A stretch of 32,984 nt of DNA, taken from assembly GCA_030066195.1 (NCBI GenBank), contig JASJCB010000106.1:1-32984 (forward strand), written 5' to 3'. The notes beneath the pieces are model-generated. The model made no database searches, had not been told where the DNA came from, and saw only the letters and a program-made list of their open reading frames with translations. Shown here piece by piece: positions 24,389 through 32,984 of the stretch. Positions within the stretch are counted from its first letter, which is position 1. Every line of letters begins with the position of its first letter. Both the position numbers and the translations under genes were made by a program. This DNA is from Acidobacteriota bacterium. Its GTDB lineage: Bacteria; Acidobacteriota; Holophagae; Acanthopleuribacterales; Acanthopleuribacteraceae.

Positions 24389-24415
24389 GGGGGCGCGCCT
24401 GACCCGTGCGCCCCC
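24389..24415 (+). terminator. GC-rich hairpin after the small secreted protein gene
   Basis: GGGGGCGC (24389-24396) and GCGCCCCC (24408-24415) pair perfectly over eight bases, starting six bases after the stop codon. The downstream T content is low (TACTTCC), so it would be an imperfect intrinsic terminator. Confidence 0.5.
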
Positions 24416-24542
24416 TACTTCCAACCGGCGCGGCCCCTTTGGTAATGAGATTCCAACGTTAACGAATACCTTTCTTTGTCAAGTTCTCGCATCGAATGCA
24501 AGATAAGCATAAAATAGGGCAAGGTTGCGTTGGGAGAAACCT

Positions 24543-26381
24543 ATGACGCCAGGACGCAATGGGCATGTCCCGCTTTTAGATCGTCCGGTTCTTACATTAT
24601 TGATTGAGGAGGGGCCGGACAGCGGATTATCCGCTCGATTCGATCAGCCGCATATCTGCTTGGATGTGGCGGCCTGCGGTGACTTCGCGGTCCCTCACCC
24701 GGATCTGTTCGGTTCTTTCCGGCGCACCGACGAGGGTTTTAATTGGCATCCTCGCGACGAACACGCGCTTGACCAGTTCCTGGCCGTGGGTCATGACGGC
24801 GTCATGCGGGCCGAGGACACGCTCTTACGCGTGCGTATCGACCGCATCTTTCACCGCGAGCGCGAAACCGGCGCCGCCTGCCTGCGCGTTACCGATCAGC
24901 CCGGCGTGCACATCGTGCAATCCATTCGTCAGGCGGAAGTGTTCCCCGGTCAGTTCAACTTGGAACCCGACCGGTTGGATGCGGTGATGCGGCTCGTCTC
25001 CCGCCTGAACGGACTGCGCTATCCCGATCAGATTTCGGATTGTATCGTTGAAACCACCTTCGGTCTTTACCCCGACGCCCGCATCTTTTCCATCAGCCTT
25101 CTGGAAAGCAACGGATTACGGCCCGCCGTGGTAACGGGCCGCCCGCAAGCCGACCTTCACCGGGAAGCCGTGTTGGACGCCGAGGTGGTCGACCGCGTCA
25201 TCACGGGGGCCGAGGGCATGTTGTTCGCGCGTGACGAGGGCTATGGTATCTGCGCGCCGTTACCCGGCCAAAACGCGGTCTTCGGCATCTTGCAGTTGGA
25301 GGCCGACCAGGCTTTCGGCGCACAAGACCTGGACCTGTTCTGTGTGCTGGCCTCCCATGTGGCCTTTGCCCTGGAGCGCGCCCGTTTGACCGATACCATG
25401 GCGCGTATGTTCGACGGCTTCGTGGAAGCATCCATGGGCGCCATCGAGGCCCGCGACCCGGCCACGGCCGGCCATTCCGAGCGGGTGGCCGCCTATTGTC
25501 TTGCCCTGGCCGAAGCTGCCAACCAGGAGACCCAAGGACCCCTGGCCGAGATCTGTCTTTCGCCCATGCAGCTTACCGAACTTCGCTATGCCGCTCTTCT
25601 GCACGATTTCGGCAAGGTGGGCGTTCGCGAGGCCGTCCTGGGCAAAGCCTCGCGGCTTACCCGTCACCAGATCCATGTCATCGGTCGTCGGTTCGAATTG
25701 ATCCTGGCGCTGAGCGAACGGCGCGCCCATACCCGCCTCCTGAACGATGCCGCCGCCGGGAAACCCGTGACGGCCGAGCGGTTGCAGGCGGTTGGCAACC
25801 AGGTCTTATCCCTGGAAGCGGAAATAGCGGACGAGTGGAACTTTATTCAAGGTCTGTGTCGCGAGTGGAAACTGTCGCCCGCGCAATTGAGACGCCTCAA
25901 GGACTTTGCTCACCGCACCGTGGAAGGTCGCGACGGCCGGCCCATCCGTTTCCTGGAGGACAGCGAACTGGACAACTTCACCGGGCGCGGCACCCTGAAC
26001 CAACGCGAGTGGGACGACATGCGTTCCCATGTTTCCCAAAGCGAACTCTACCTGCAACGCATTCCCTGGAGCGACGAATTGCGCGACATTCCCTGCCTGG
26101 CCGGCGCCCATCACGAGAATCTGGACGGCACGGGCTACCCGCGCGGCATCACCGCGGCAAACATTCCGCCTCGAGTCCGCATGTTGACCATTGCCGATAT
26201 CTTCGACGCCGCCACCGCCTGGGATCGCCCCTATTGCGTGCCGCTGAGCATCGATCGCGCCGCCCAACTGCTGCAACGCAAGGCCGAACGCGGCAAACTG
26301 GATGCGGATCTGGTGACCCTGTTCCTGAAAAAGGTCCTCCCCCGAATCGAAGATCTGGTGCCGGACAGGCCGGTGGTTTGA
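24543..26381 (+). CDS. GAF/HD-GYP phosphodiesterase-type protein
   Basis: 612 residues. The N-terminal part (about 14-105) reads like a degenerate FHA domain (LLIEEGPDSGL, RAEDTLLRVRID). A GAF domain spans about 150-282, ending LFCVLASHVAFALERA. The HD-GYP domain spans about 295-600: GHSERVA (313-319), LLHDFGKVG (353-361, catalytic His-Asp), HHENLDGTGYPRG (523-535) and IADIFDA. These motifs are those of c-di-GMP-degrading HD-GYP enzymes. The stretch between HD and HHE is enlarged by about 90-100 residues (390-485), a feature of an acidobacterial/deltaproteobacterial subgroup. GGGAG lies six bases before the ATG at 24543; a TTG at 24525 is less likely. The next gene, also on the plus strand, is a hybrid histidine kinase. 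Confidence 0.88.
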   Translation: MTPGRNGHVPLLDRPVLTLLIEEGPDSGLSARFDQPHICLDVAACGDFAVPHPDLFGSFRRTDEGFNWHPRDEHALDQFLAVGHDGVMRAEDTLLRVRIDRIFHRERETGAACLRVTDQPGVHIVQSIRQAEVFPGQFNLEPDRLDAVMRLVSRLNGLRYPDQISDCIVETTFGLYPDARIFSISLLESNGLRPAVVTGRPQADLHREAVLDAEVVDRVITGAEGMLFARDEGYGICAPLPGQNAVFGILQLEADQAFGAQDLDLFCVLASHVAFALERARLTDTMARMFDGFVEASMGAIEARDPATAGHSERVAAYCLALAEAANQETQGPLAEICLSPMQLTELRYAALLHDFGKVGVREAVLGKASRLTRHQIHVIGRRFELILALSERRAHTRLLNDAAAGKPVTAERLQAVGNQVLSLEAEIADEWNFIQGLCREWKLSPAQLRRLKDFAHRTVEGRDGRPIRFLEDSELDNFTGRGTLNQREWDDMRSHVSQSELYLQRIPWSDELRDIPCLAGAHHENLDGTGYPRGITAANIPPRVRMLTIADIFDAATAWDRPYCVPLSIDRAAQLLQRKAERGKLDADLVTLFLKKVLPRIEDLVPDRPVV

Positions 26382-26573
26382 TATGGCTCACTTTTTTACG
26401 GTTGTGAATAAAAGGTTTGATCATAACGGCGGCATGGCCTTAAAATTAAAAAGGCTCGCGCCCGCTCTCAAGCCAACCGCTCCCGATTGTATTATTGCCG
26501 ATCATTACGCGGGATACTCGCCTTCAAACCAACATTACTGTCCAACGCCCACCTTTGGTGGAGGGTGGAATTC

Positions 26574-29198
26574 ATGACTTCAACGCGAGCTCACAATCTC
26601 AGTTACTATTTCTGGTTGCCCGCGTTTTGCCTGGTGCTGCCCGGTGCGGCGGCCGCATGGTACTGGTCATGGCAGACCACGGCCTCGCATCTTGAAGACG
26701 AAATTCTGGACGCGGGCGCCTTCCGGGCCGACCTTGCCGCGGTGACCTTCAAGGAGCGCATCGCCGACTTAGGCCTGAACCTGGAAAAACAGGCCGACGA
26801 TCCCAACTTGCAAGCCTGGTTGACCGGCGAGGTCGAGCAGTCGGCGAACAGCCCGGAAAACTCCTGGTCCTTCTGGCTGGCGCACGGGGAAGACGGGCGC
26901 GAGCTGGACATGGGCCTGCCGGTTGACAAAGAAGCCATGCGCACACTTTTTCAAGGCGAAACCCGGCGAAGCGCCGCGCGTATCATGAAATCCGATGATG
27001 GTTCGGGGCGGGATTATTGGGTGCATGCGGTCAAGGTCATGAACCCGGAAAACCGGCAGTTGGGTGTTCTATACCAAGGTCTCTCCCTGCAAGATCGCGA
27101 GAGCCTGATGGTGCAACTGCGCGCTCGTTCCGGGTCCCCAACCATGGCGGTTTTGAACGCGGGTAGTCCCGTCGGCGTGAGTCCCGAGCATTCGGAGTTG
27201 GTGAACGGCATCGTCGCGGAGTTACAGCATGGAGGGGACGGCCCCATCCTTGACGGTAATGCATTCGGCCTGATTCAGGAACTGGTGCCGGAGAATGGTA
27301 TAAGCCTTTTAACGGTGATGGACAACACCCGCTTGGAAACGGCTCGCCGGGCCCATCACCAACTGGGCCTGATGATAGTGTTGCCCCTGATATTCGCCGT
27401 ATTCCTGGCGGGATTCCTGTTCCGGAAGCGGTTGGCCGGCAGCTTCGAGCACCTGCTGGGTTACACCGAAAAGACGGGTCTTTCCGACGTGGCCCCGGAA
27501 TATGCCACCAGCGGCCTGACCGAACTGGATGAAATCGGCAGAGCCATCGGCCGTGTGGCCGAGGATGTGCAGGTACGCCGCCGCCAACTGGCCGAGCTGG
27601 CCGAAAACGAGAAGGAACAGGCCAAAAACCTGCGCAACCGCGAGGAACAGCTGGCTCGCATCGTGGACAACCTGCCGGAAGGCGTAACCGTGGTAGATCT
27701 AAACGGAAAAATCACGCTGATGAACTATATGGCCGAGCAAATGACCGGCTGGCAACGACACGAGGCCGGCGGACGCAAGGCCGAAAAGGTCGTCAACCTC
27801 ATCCATCCCCAGACGCGACAGCCTCTGGCCAATCCGATCCTGGCCGCGCTGAAACTTCGCAAGGTCCAAACCATTGGCAACCAGGTGCTGTTGATCACCA
27901 GGGACGGCGTGGAGCATCAGGTCGAGGGAACGGCCGGACCCTTGATGGAAAACCACAAGCTGGTCGGCGCCGTGCTTATCTTCCGGGACATTACCGAACA
28001 ATACTTCCTGCAACACCAACAACAGCAGAACCAGAAGATGGAAGCGATCGGGCAGTTGGCGGGCGGCATTGCCCACGATTTCAACAACCTGCTCTCGGCC
28101 ATCATCGGCTACGCGGAACTGTTGCAGCAGGACCTGCGGGACCCGGAACCCATTTCCAAGGAAGAGCTGGTCACCTCGGTAGAGCACATCGTCAAGGTGG
28201 CGCGTCAGGGCGCGGACCTGACCGGGCAGTTGCAGGCTTTCTCCCGCCAGGGCAAAATGCAGGCGGAAACCGTCAACCTGCACGACACTATCGTCCAGGT
28301 GCTGAAGATGGCGGAACGCACCTTCGATGCCCAGATCACCATTGTCAAAAACCTGGAAGCTGAACGCGTCCATGTGAAAGGCGATCCCTCGCAGTTGGAG
28401 AATGCCTTGCTGAACCTGGCTTTGAATGCCCGCGAGGCCATGCCTGACGGCGGCAAGTTAACGGTAAGCACGGCGGTCGTGATCCTGGATGAGAGCTTCT
28501 GCCTTCGCCAGAAGGACCCGATCGAGCCGGGCGAGTATTTGGAACTGAGCATCGGCGACACCGGCGTGGGCATGAGCCAGGACATTATGCAGAAGATCTT
28601 CGAACCCTTCTACACCACGAAACCGGCGGGCAAGGGCAGCGGCCTGGGTCTGGCCGCGGTTTACGGCACGGTGACGGGTCACCAGGGTTTGATTACCGTC
28701 TACAGCGAGCCCGAATTCGGCACCGTTTTCAAGATCCATCTACCCCTGGCCGCGGAAAAGGAGCCGGAGAAGAAACCGGAGGAGGAACACCAGGAAGAGT
28801 TGATCACGGGCGAGGGCCTGATTTTGCTGGTGGAAGACGAGAACGTGGTGCGGGAAATCGCACTGACCATGCTGAAACAGTTCGGTTACGGCGTGATCGA
28901 GGCGACCAACGGCAAAGAGGGCTTGGACAAATACAGGGAATTCCGCGACGAGATCGACCTGGTAATTTTGGACATGGAAATGCCGGTCATGGGCGGCCGC
29001 GAGGCGCTGATCAAACTAAAAGAAATCGATCCCAACGTGCGTATCCTCATCGCCAGCGGCTACAGCCTGGATTTGGAATCGCGAGACTTCTTCGAAAAGG
29101 GCGGCGTCAGCGGCTTCATCCAAAAGCCCTACCTGATGGCTGATTTCTCGAAGATCATCGCTGAAATCCTATCGGACAAATACCCGGCGCTGGATTGA
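26574..29198 (+). CDS. Hybrid sensor histidine kinase (PAS-HisKA-HATPase-REC)
   Basis: 874 residues. A first membrane span (about 13-33), an external sensor region of roughly 230 residues (34-262) and a second span (264-284) are followed by a coiled-coil-like linker and a PAS domain (about 360-475, IVDNLPEGVTVVDLNG). The dimerisation domain has the phospho-acceptor His501 in GGIAHDFNNLLSAIIGYAELL. ATPase boxes are NALLNLALNAREAM (N box), DTGVGM (G1), FEPFYTTK (F) and GSGLGLA (G2). The C-terminal receiver (748-868) carries Asp800 in ILDMEMP and Lys851. The HDFNN signature places it with hybrid kinases that phosphorylate their own receiver and pass the phosphate on. No phosphotransfer (Hpt) protein is seen. 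The ATG at 26574 has GGAGG nearby; the preceding 192 bases hold no gene. Confidence 0.92.
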   Translation: MTSTRAHNLSYYFWLPAFCLVLPGAAAAWYWSWQTTASHLEDEILDAGAFRADLAAVTFKERIADLGLNLEKQADDPNLQAWLTGEVEQSANSPENSWSFWLAHGEDGRELDMGLPVDKEAMRTLFQGETRRSAARIMKSDDGSGRDYWVHAVKVMNPENRQLGVLYQGLSLQDRESLMVQLRARSGSPTMAVLNAGSPVGVSPEHSELVNGIVAELQHGGDGPILDGNAFGLIQELVPENGISLLTVMDNTRLETARRAHHQLGLMIVLPLIFAVFLAGFLFRKRLAGSFEHLLGYTEKTGLSDVAPEYATSGLTELDEIGRAIGRVAEDVQVRRRQLAELAENEKEQAKNLRNREEQLARIVDNLPEGVTVVDLNGKITLMNYMAEQMTGWQRHEAGGRKAEKVVNLIHPQTRQPLANPILAALKLRKVQTIGNQVLLITRDGVEHQVEGTAGPLMENHKLVGAVLIFRDITEQYFLQHQQQQNQKMEAIGQLAGGIAHDFNNLLSAIIGYAELLQQDLRDPEPISKEELVTSVEHIVKVARQGADLTGQLQAFSRQGKMQAETVNLHDTIVQVLKMAERTFDAQITIVKNLEAERVHVKGDPSQLENALLNLALNAREAMPDGGKLTVSTAVVILDESFCLRQKDPIEPGEYLELSIGDTGVGMSQDIMQKIFEPFYTTKPAGKGSGLGLAAVYGTVTGHQGLITVYSEPEFGTVFKIHLPLAAEKEPEKKPEEEHQEELITGEGLILLVEDENVVREIALTMLKQFGYGVIEATNGKEGLDKYREFRDEIDLVILDMEMPVMGGREALIKLKEIDPNVRILIASGYSLDLESRDFFEKGGVSGFIQKPYLMADFSKIIAEILSDKYPALD

Positions 29199-29241
29199 TG
29201 TAGGTTGGGTAAATCGTCAAACCGCTCGACCGGAGGTTTCG

Positions 29242-29484
29242 ATGGGAAAGGACCTACTCGCTAAAGAATGGGAAACCTATCTGGCCAACAAAGAAGAATT
29301 GCTCGCCAACCACAAAGGTCGCTGTGTCCTCATTAAAGACAACCGCATACTCGATATCTTCGATTCCCAACAAGACGCGGTCAATTCCGGCACCAAACGC
29401 CTGGGCCTTGTTCCCTTCCTCGCCCACCGCATCGTAGAGCAAGAAGAAACCTATCTGTTGACCTACAATATAGTAGAAACTTGA
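29242..29484 (+). CDS. Conserved small protein (DUF5678-like)
   Basis: 80 residues, no signal peptide. The pattern LANKEELLANHKGRCVLIK, then DNRILDIFDSQQDAV, and GLVPFLAHRIVEQEE matches small proteins of about 70-90 residues in cyanobacteria and other phyla, in which a kGkxVxI segment is followed by dsxxeAxxxGxxxFGxxPFlxrxi. Their function is unknown; some lie next to proteases or toxin-antitoxin genes. Here the upstream neighbour is the hybrid kinase (43-base gap) and the downstream neighbour is convergent. An ideal GGAGG site lies six bases before the ATG, so the gene is probably expressed, perhaps with the kinase. Confidence 0.75.
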   Translation: MGKDLLAKEWETYLANKEELLANHKGRCVLIKDNRILDIFDSQQDAVNSGTKRLGLVPFLAHRIVEQEETYLLTYNIVET

Positions 29485-29519
29485 TGACTCTCAGCACGGT
29501 AACATGCTCAAGCAACGGC

Positions 29520-32486
29520 CTAAAACCGGGCCGGGGTCCGGGTTTGGTATTTCGTATAGCGCTCTATTTCGCCCTCGCGTCCCAACTGTTTCAGCAGTTC
29601 GATCTGGTGGTCGGCAACCCTGCTGAAAATGTGCAGGCTTCGGATCTCTTCTTTTCGGAAAGATAGAGCCTTGTCATTTTCCAAAACCGCACCCTCCAGG
29701 TCTCCCTGACTAGCCAGAATCCACGCTCGGGTATGGTTCACCATGGCAAGCATATCGCAGAGCAGCCAGTCCTTTTTCATCAATTCCAGGTTGAAGCGTT
29801 CCAACTCGGCCAGGGCCTCATAAGGACGGCCCTGCATGGCCGCGGCCATGAATTGCAGGACTTCCGACCACAGGGTGTACATATCGTAGGCATGGCCCAT
29901 GCTCTGATTGCGAATCGCGGCGGTTTCGGCGGCCAGATATTCGGCCAGTTCGTACTCACCCGTTTCAAAGTAGAGAGAAGCCAGGAAGAGGAGTGACTGG
30001 GAGTAATGAGCGTTGTTTGTGCCCAACGCCTCCTTGCGGATCTGCAAACCTTCCAAAAGGTTGTCCTCGGCGCGTGCATAGTCTTTTCGATAGGTCCTGG
30101 CTTGCCCCAGCCTGTTGACGATATTGCTGAAGAAAACGGTGTTCACCCCTTCCCGCCTGCGCGCCAGGGCCAGCGCTTTTTCCAGGTAGATCTCGCTTTC
30201 CTCGATGCGCCCGGCTTCCAGGGTGGCAAGACCCAAGAGGTAATGGATCGCCATCAAATTTTCATGGTCGGGATGGTAGAGCCTTCGGGCGATGTCCAAG
30301 CCGCGTTCCACCAGGGGGATGCCTTGATCGAAATCGCCCTTGCGGTTGTAGGTACGGCCCATGTTGACCCAGATTTCGATCAACCGGGGATGCCCGCTGT
30401 CCACCAGGGTTTCCAGGATTTCCGACGCGCTTTTCAACAGGGCGGCGGCGCTTCTGAACTCGAACTTGCCCATGTATTGCGCTGCCATGGTTGAAAGCAG
30501 GATCGCCAATTGCCCGTCGGGCTTGCCGATGCGCGTCTTGTGTAGGGCGTAGGCCTCCTTCAAGGCGTCCGTACACGATTCACATTCAAACATACCCATC
30601 TGCGAGAGGCCCTTGATTCTGTCAGTGACCAGAGCGAAGGTCATCAGGTTTTGGACTACCAGATCGGGCGGCGGCTCCGACTTGTTGCATAAAACCGCGT
30701 AGGCTTCGTTCAACAAGTTCAAAGCCTGTGCGGGTTGCCCCAGTGCATTGATGATTTCGGCTTGCATGGCCAGGGCTTTGGCGTAACGCACGTCCTCATT
30801 GCCGAACAATTCGCGGAAAAGGGCGGTTGCTTCCTCGGCGTGATCGCGGGCGTCCTCATGATCTCCCAAGAAGAACAGGATCTCCGCCGAATTGAGCAGG
30901 GAATCGGCAACAACCTCCTGATCGGCGACACCGATTTGGGGACGCAGGGCCAGTGCTTTGGAGAAAGCGTTGAAGGCGCGGTCGCCGTCGCCCAGGTTCA
31001 GGTAGACCTTGCCGGACGTGTTGTAGATGGCGGCCAGGTTGACGGGATCATCGGCCAGCCTGGTATCTGCGCGCTCCAGGGTGTCGTCCAGGAAGGTGCG
31101 GGCGTCGACCTCTTTCCCGTAGTTGCCGGAAAGCGGATCGAAGCGCGCGATATTTTCCAGGAACACATCGCGCAGGTTAGATTGCATGCGCCGTTCCAAT
31201 TCCGCCCGGCGCTTCTGGTTCCAGTACCCGACCGCGGCCAGAAGCAGCAGGAAGACCAGGGCGGTCGCGGCCAGGCGCTTGCGGTAGTGGCGCGCTACCC
31301 GAGAGACCAGTTCGCCGAGGGTTTCGCGACGGGCCAGGATGGGGTAGCCGTCCAAAAAACGGCCCAGATCCTCGGCCAACTGCTCGGCTGAAGCGTAACG
31401 GGCCTCGGGATCTTTGCGCAGGGCGGTCAGGATGATGGTGTCCAGATCGCCGGCCAGCAGCCGACGCAGCCGCTTGGGATCGCTGCGACGGGCAGCGCAG
31501 ACCGAGGCGGGGGTCAATTCGCGCACGCTGCCGTCTGTGTTCAGCCGGGAAGACGTGCGGCCGATGACGGTGCTGGGTTTGGCGGGCAGCGTGTCCAGAA
31601 TGGCGCGCCGCAGGGCCTCGGGCGTGCGTTCATTCAACTGATAGGGACGGTGGCCGGTCAACAACTCGTAGAGGACCACGCCCAGGGAATAGATATCGGT
31701 GGCGGTGGTGACGATGCCGCCGGTCACTTGCTCGGGCGCCGCGTATTCGGGCGTCATCATCTGCAGGCCGGTGCGGGTGCGCACATAGGTGGCCTCGGGG
31801 TCGTCGTGAATGACCTTGGCGATGCCGAAATCGAGCAGCTTGGGCTCGCCGGCGCGATTGACCAGGATGTTGGAAGGCTTCAGGTCGCGATGCACCACCA
31901 GGTTGCGATGCGCGAAATAGATGGCGGAACAGACCTTGCGAAACAGGTCGATGCGGGCGCGCGTATCCAACTGGCGGTTGTCGCAATAGTGGTGGAGGGG
32001 TTCGCCGTCCACATACTCCATCACGAAATAGGGCCGACCGTCTTGAGTGGTGCCGCCGCTGATCAAACGCGCCACGTTGGGATGCTCCAAACGGGCCAGG
32101 ATCTCGCGCTCGGCATGGAAACGGCGGACGATGTCCTCGGTATCCATGCCGCGCTTGAGCACCTTGACAGCCACGGGCCGACCCATCTCATCGCCCTGGT
32201 GAACGGCGCGATAAACCGTGCCCATACCGCCGCGCCCGATTTCGCCGTCAATGCGATAGGGTCCGATATCGGCGGGATGCTCGTCCTGATTGACCTGAAA
32301 AACGGGGCTTTCCAAAAAGTCGAGCGCTTCATCATCCACGGCCAGCAATCGCTCGGCCTGGCCGCGCAAAACGGCATCGGCGCCACAGGTTTCATCCAGG
32401 TACGCGGCGCGCTGTTGGGTAGGAAGGGCCAGGGCTTGTTCTACAATCTCCTGAACCCGGGCCATGGGAGAAGGCTGATTGGTCAT
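29520..32486 (-). CDS. Ser/Thr protein kinase with TPR repeats
   Basis: About 988 residues. The N-terminal helical region (VQEIVEQALALP...RAAYLDETCG...VLRGQAERLLAVDDEALDFLESP) is the pre-kinase module seen in acidobacterial and planctomycete kinases. The kinase domain (about 77-380) has GRGGMGTVYR, Lys108 in VAVKVL, HRDLKPSN (Asp201), DFG (219-221) and APEQ (250-253), all intact. One membrane span (about 405-422) is followed by roughly 560 residues of tetratricopeptide repeats outside the membrane, ending in YTKYQTRTP. It likely reads a protein partner in the periplasm and signals inward. AGGAG lies three bases before the ATG at 32486; an ATG at 32519 in frame is an alternative. It converges with the small gene at 29242. 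Confidence 0.9.
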   Translation of the reverse strand: MTNQPSPMARVQEIVEQALALPTQQRAAYLDETCGADAVLRGQAERLLAVDDEALDFLESPVFQVNQDEHPADIGPYRIDGEIGRGGMGTVYRAVHQGDEMGRPVAVKVLKRGMDTEDIVRRFHAEREILARLEHPNVARLISGGTTQDGRPYFVMEYVDGEPLHHYCDNRQLDTRARIDLFRKVCSAIYFAHRNLVVHRDLKPSNILVNRAGEPKLLDFGIAKVIHDDPEATYVRTRTGLQMMTPEYAAPEQVTGGIVTTATDIYSLGVVLYELLTGHRPYQLNERTPEALRRAILDTLPAKPSTVIGRTSSRLNTDGSVRELTPASVCAARRSDPKRLRRLLAGDLDTIILTALRKDPEARYASAEQLAEDLGRFLDGYPILARRETLGELVSRVARHYRKRLAATALVFLLLLAAVGYWNQKRRAELERRMQSNLRDVFLENIARFDPLSGNYGKEVDARTFLDDTLERADTRLADDPVNLAAIYNTSGKVYLNLGDGDRAFNAFSKALALRPQIGVADQEVVADSLLNSAEILFFLGDHEDARDHAEEATALFRELFGNEDVRYAKALAMQAEIINALGQPAQALNLLNEAYAVLCNKSEPPPDLVVQNLMTFALVTDRIKGLSQMGMFECESCTDALKEAYALHKTRIGKPDGQLAILLSTMAAQYMGKFEFRSAAALLKSASEILETLVDSGHPRLIEIWVNMGRTYNRKGDFDQGIPLVERGLDIARRLYHPDHENLMAIHYLLGLATLEAGRIEESEIYLEKALALARRREGVNTVFFSNIVNRLGQARTYRKDYARAEDNLLEGLQIRKEALGTNNAHYSQSLLFLASLYFETGEYELAEYLAAETAAIRNQSMGHAYDMYTLWSEVLQFMAAAMQGRPYEALAELERFNLELMKKDWLLCDMLAMVNHTRAWILASQGDLEGAVLENDKALSFRKEEIRSLHIFSRVADHQIELLKQLGREGEIERYTKYQTRTPARF

Positions 32487-32660
32487 AGGCTCCTGATCGA
32501 GAGCAGAGTCGGCATGCACTGATCCGTTTCGGAAGAACTCCGCCTTTACCTAATACTACCGTAAAAGCTGGAGCGGGGAGGTCAGATAAAAACCGTGGCA
32601 GGAGAAAGGTAGTGTACTGTCTCTTGGTCCGATAGATAAGAGCAGAGCGATCGGCGGCGT

Positions 32661-32984
32661 CTAGGCCGGGGTCCTGCGGGTATCTACTTCGCGGGCGCGG
32701 ATGCGGACCTCTTTGCCGTGGAAGACCACCGCGATCTCCGAGCGCAGGTGAACCCCGGCTTCTTCCAGCACCGCGCCGTAATGCCGCGACTCGATTTGAT
32801 CCAAGCCCTCCAGCAGAGCGGCTTCCATCTGGTCCGCGCTCTTTGCAGATTTGAACTCGAAGACGACGCCTCGTTCTGCCGGGTCGCGGGGCCGCATGGT
32901 CAGGTCGTAGCGGCCGTAACCCGATTCGCGGTTGGAGGTTATTTCATAGCGGTCGCGCAGGTGCACCAACAGACCCAGCACGAA
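32661..32984 (-). CDS. PD-(D/E)XK nuclease-domain protein, C-terminal part
   Basis: At least 107 residues, open to the end of the window; the N-terminal part lies outside. The visible segment is a PD-(D/E)XK domain: FVLGLLVHLRDRYEITSNRE, then YGRYDLTMRP with the catalytic Asp, and VVFEFKSAK with Glu-x-Lys, followed by GLDQIESRHYG and VVFHGKEVRIRA. This is the C-terminal nuclease-like domain (DUF1703/PDDEXK_9) usually attached to an N-terminal AAA ATPase-like domain in proteins of 500-580 residues, often multi-copy in host-associated and environmental bacteria. The role is unknown; defence or mobile-element links have been proposed. Only about a fifth of such a protein is seen, and completeness cannot be judged. 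Confidence 0.8.
   Translation of the reverse strand, partial: FVLGLLVHLRDRYEITSNRESGYGRYDLTMRPRDPAERGVVFEFKSAKSADQMEAALLEGLDQIESRHYGAVLEEAGVHLRSEIAVVFHGKEVRIRAREVDTRRTPA

Noticed and set aside
31650..32522. 290-codon plus-strand frame
   Set aside because: Antisense to the kinase-TPR gene, whose catalytic motifs are unmistakable.

Overview
The window is chromosomal DNA from a moderately GC-rich Gram-negative-type bacterium with a large signalling repertoire. It has two Ser/Thr kinases (one a kinase-TPR protein with the N-terminal layout common in Acidobacteriota and Planctomycetota), two response regulators, a REC-DUF4388 protein, a GAF/HD-GYP protein, a hybrid histidine kinase, secreted proteins with signal peptides and several TTG starts. 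I lean to Acidobacteriota (Holophagae/Acanthopleuribacter-like), with Myxococcota as an alternative. This is inference from gene types; there is no rRNA or phylogenetic marker strong enough to fix it.

Layout. 1-399: two related families of short direct repeats, followed by a REP-associated (RAYT/Y1-type) transposase at 573-1463. 1464-2252: decayed sequence with a hydrophobic ORF remnant and the 5' third of a 2-oxoglutarate/Fe(II) oxygenase gene, cut off and joined to a dihydropteridine-reductase-like SDR gene (2249-2944) and trmH (2948-3550). 3781-4419: orphan FixJ-type regulator. 4796-6193 (-): REC-DUF4388 protein with an 11-bp palindrome touching its ribosome binding site. 6424-9372 (-): three exported proteins of unknown role behind one good promoter (9422-9450). 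9521-9910 (-): single-domain response regulator. 10050-11114 (-): FAD oxidoreductase. 11542-12768 (-): membrane Ser/Thr kinase. 13095-14276 (-): acyltransferase 3. 14545-15735 (-): class I aminotransferase.

15963-18793 (+) is the outstanding locus. It is a two-gene, translationally coupled module: a TIR domain fused to a PtuA/OLD-like ABC-type ATPase, followed by a PtuB-like HNH endonuclease. This is best read as a Septu-type anti-phage system whose ATPase carries an extra TIR (putative NAD-cleaving) effector. 18894-21577 (-) holds a large Asp-box beta-propeller protein and a small partner gene, separated by a strong hairpin. 21815-23776 (-) is a divergent dxs. 24140-24382 (+) is a tiny secreted protein with two CX3C motifs. 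24543-29198 (+) has an HD-GYP protein followed by a PAS/hybrid histidine kinase, then an 80-residue conserved small protein. 29520-32486 (-) is a kinase-TPR protein, and the window ends inside a PD-(D/E)XK nuclease-domain gene (32661-32984, -).

No tRNA, rRNA, CRISPR array or complete insertion sequence was recognised. All assignments come from reading motifs by eye; no database search was run.
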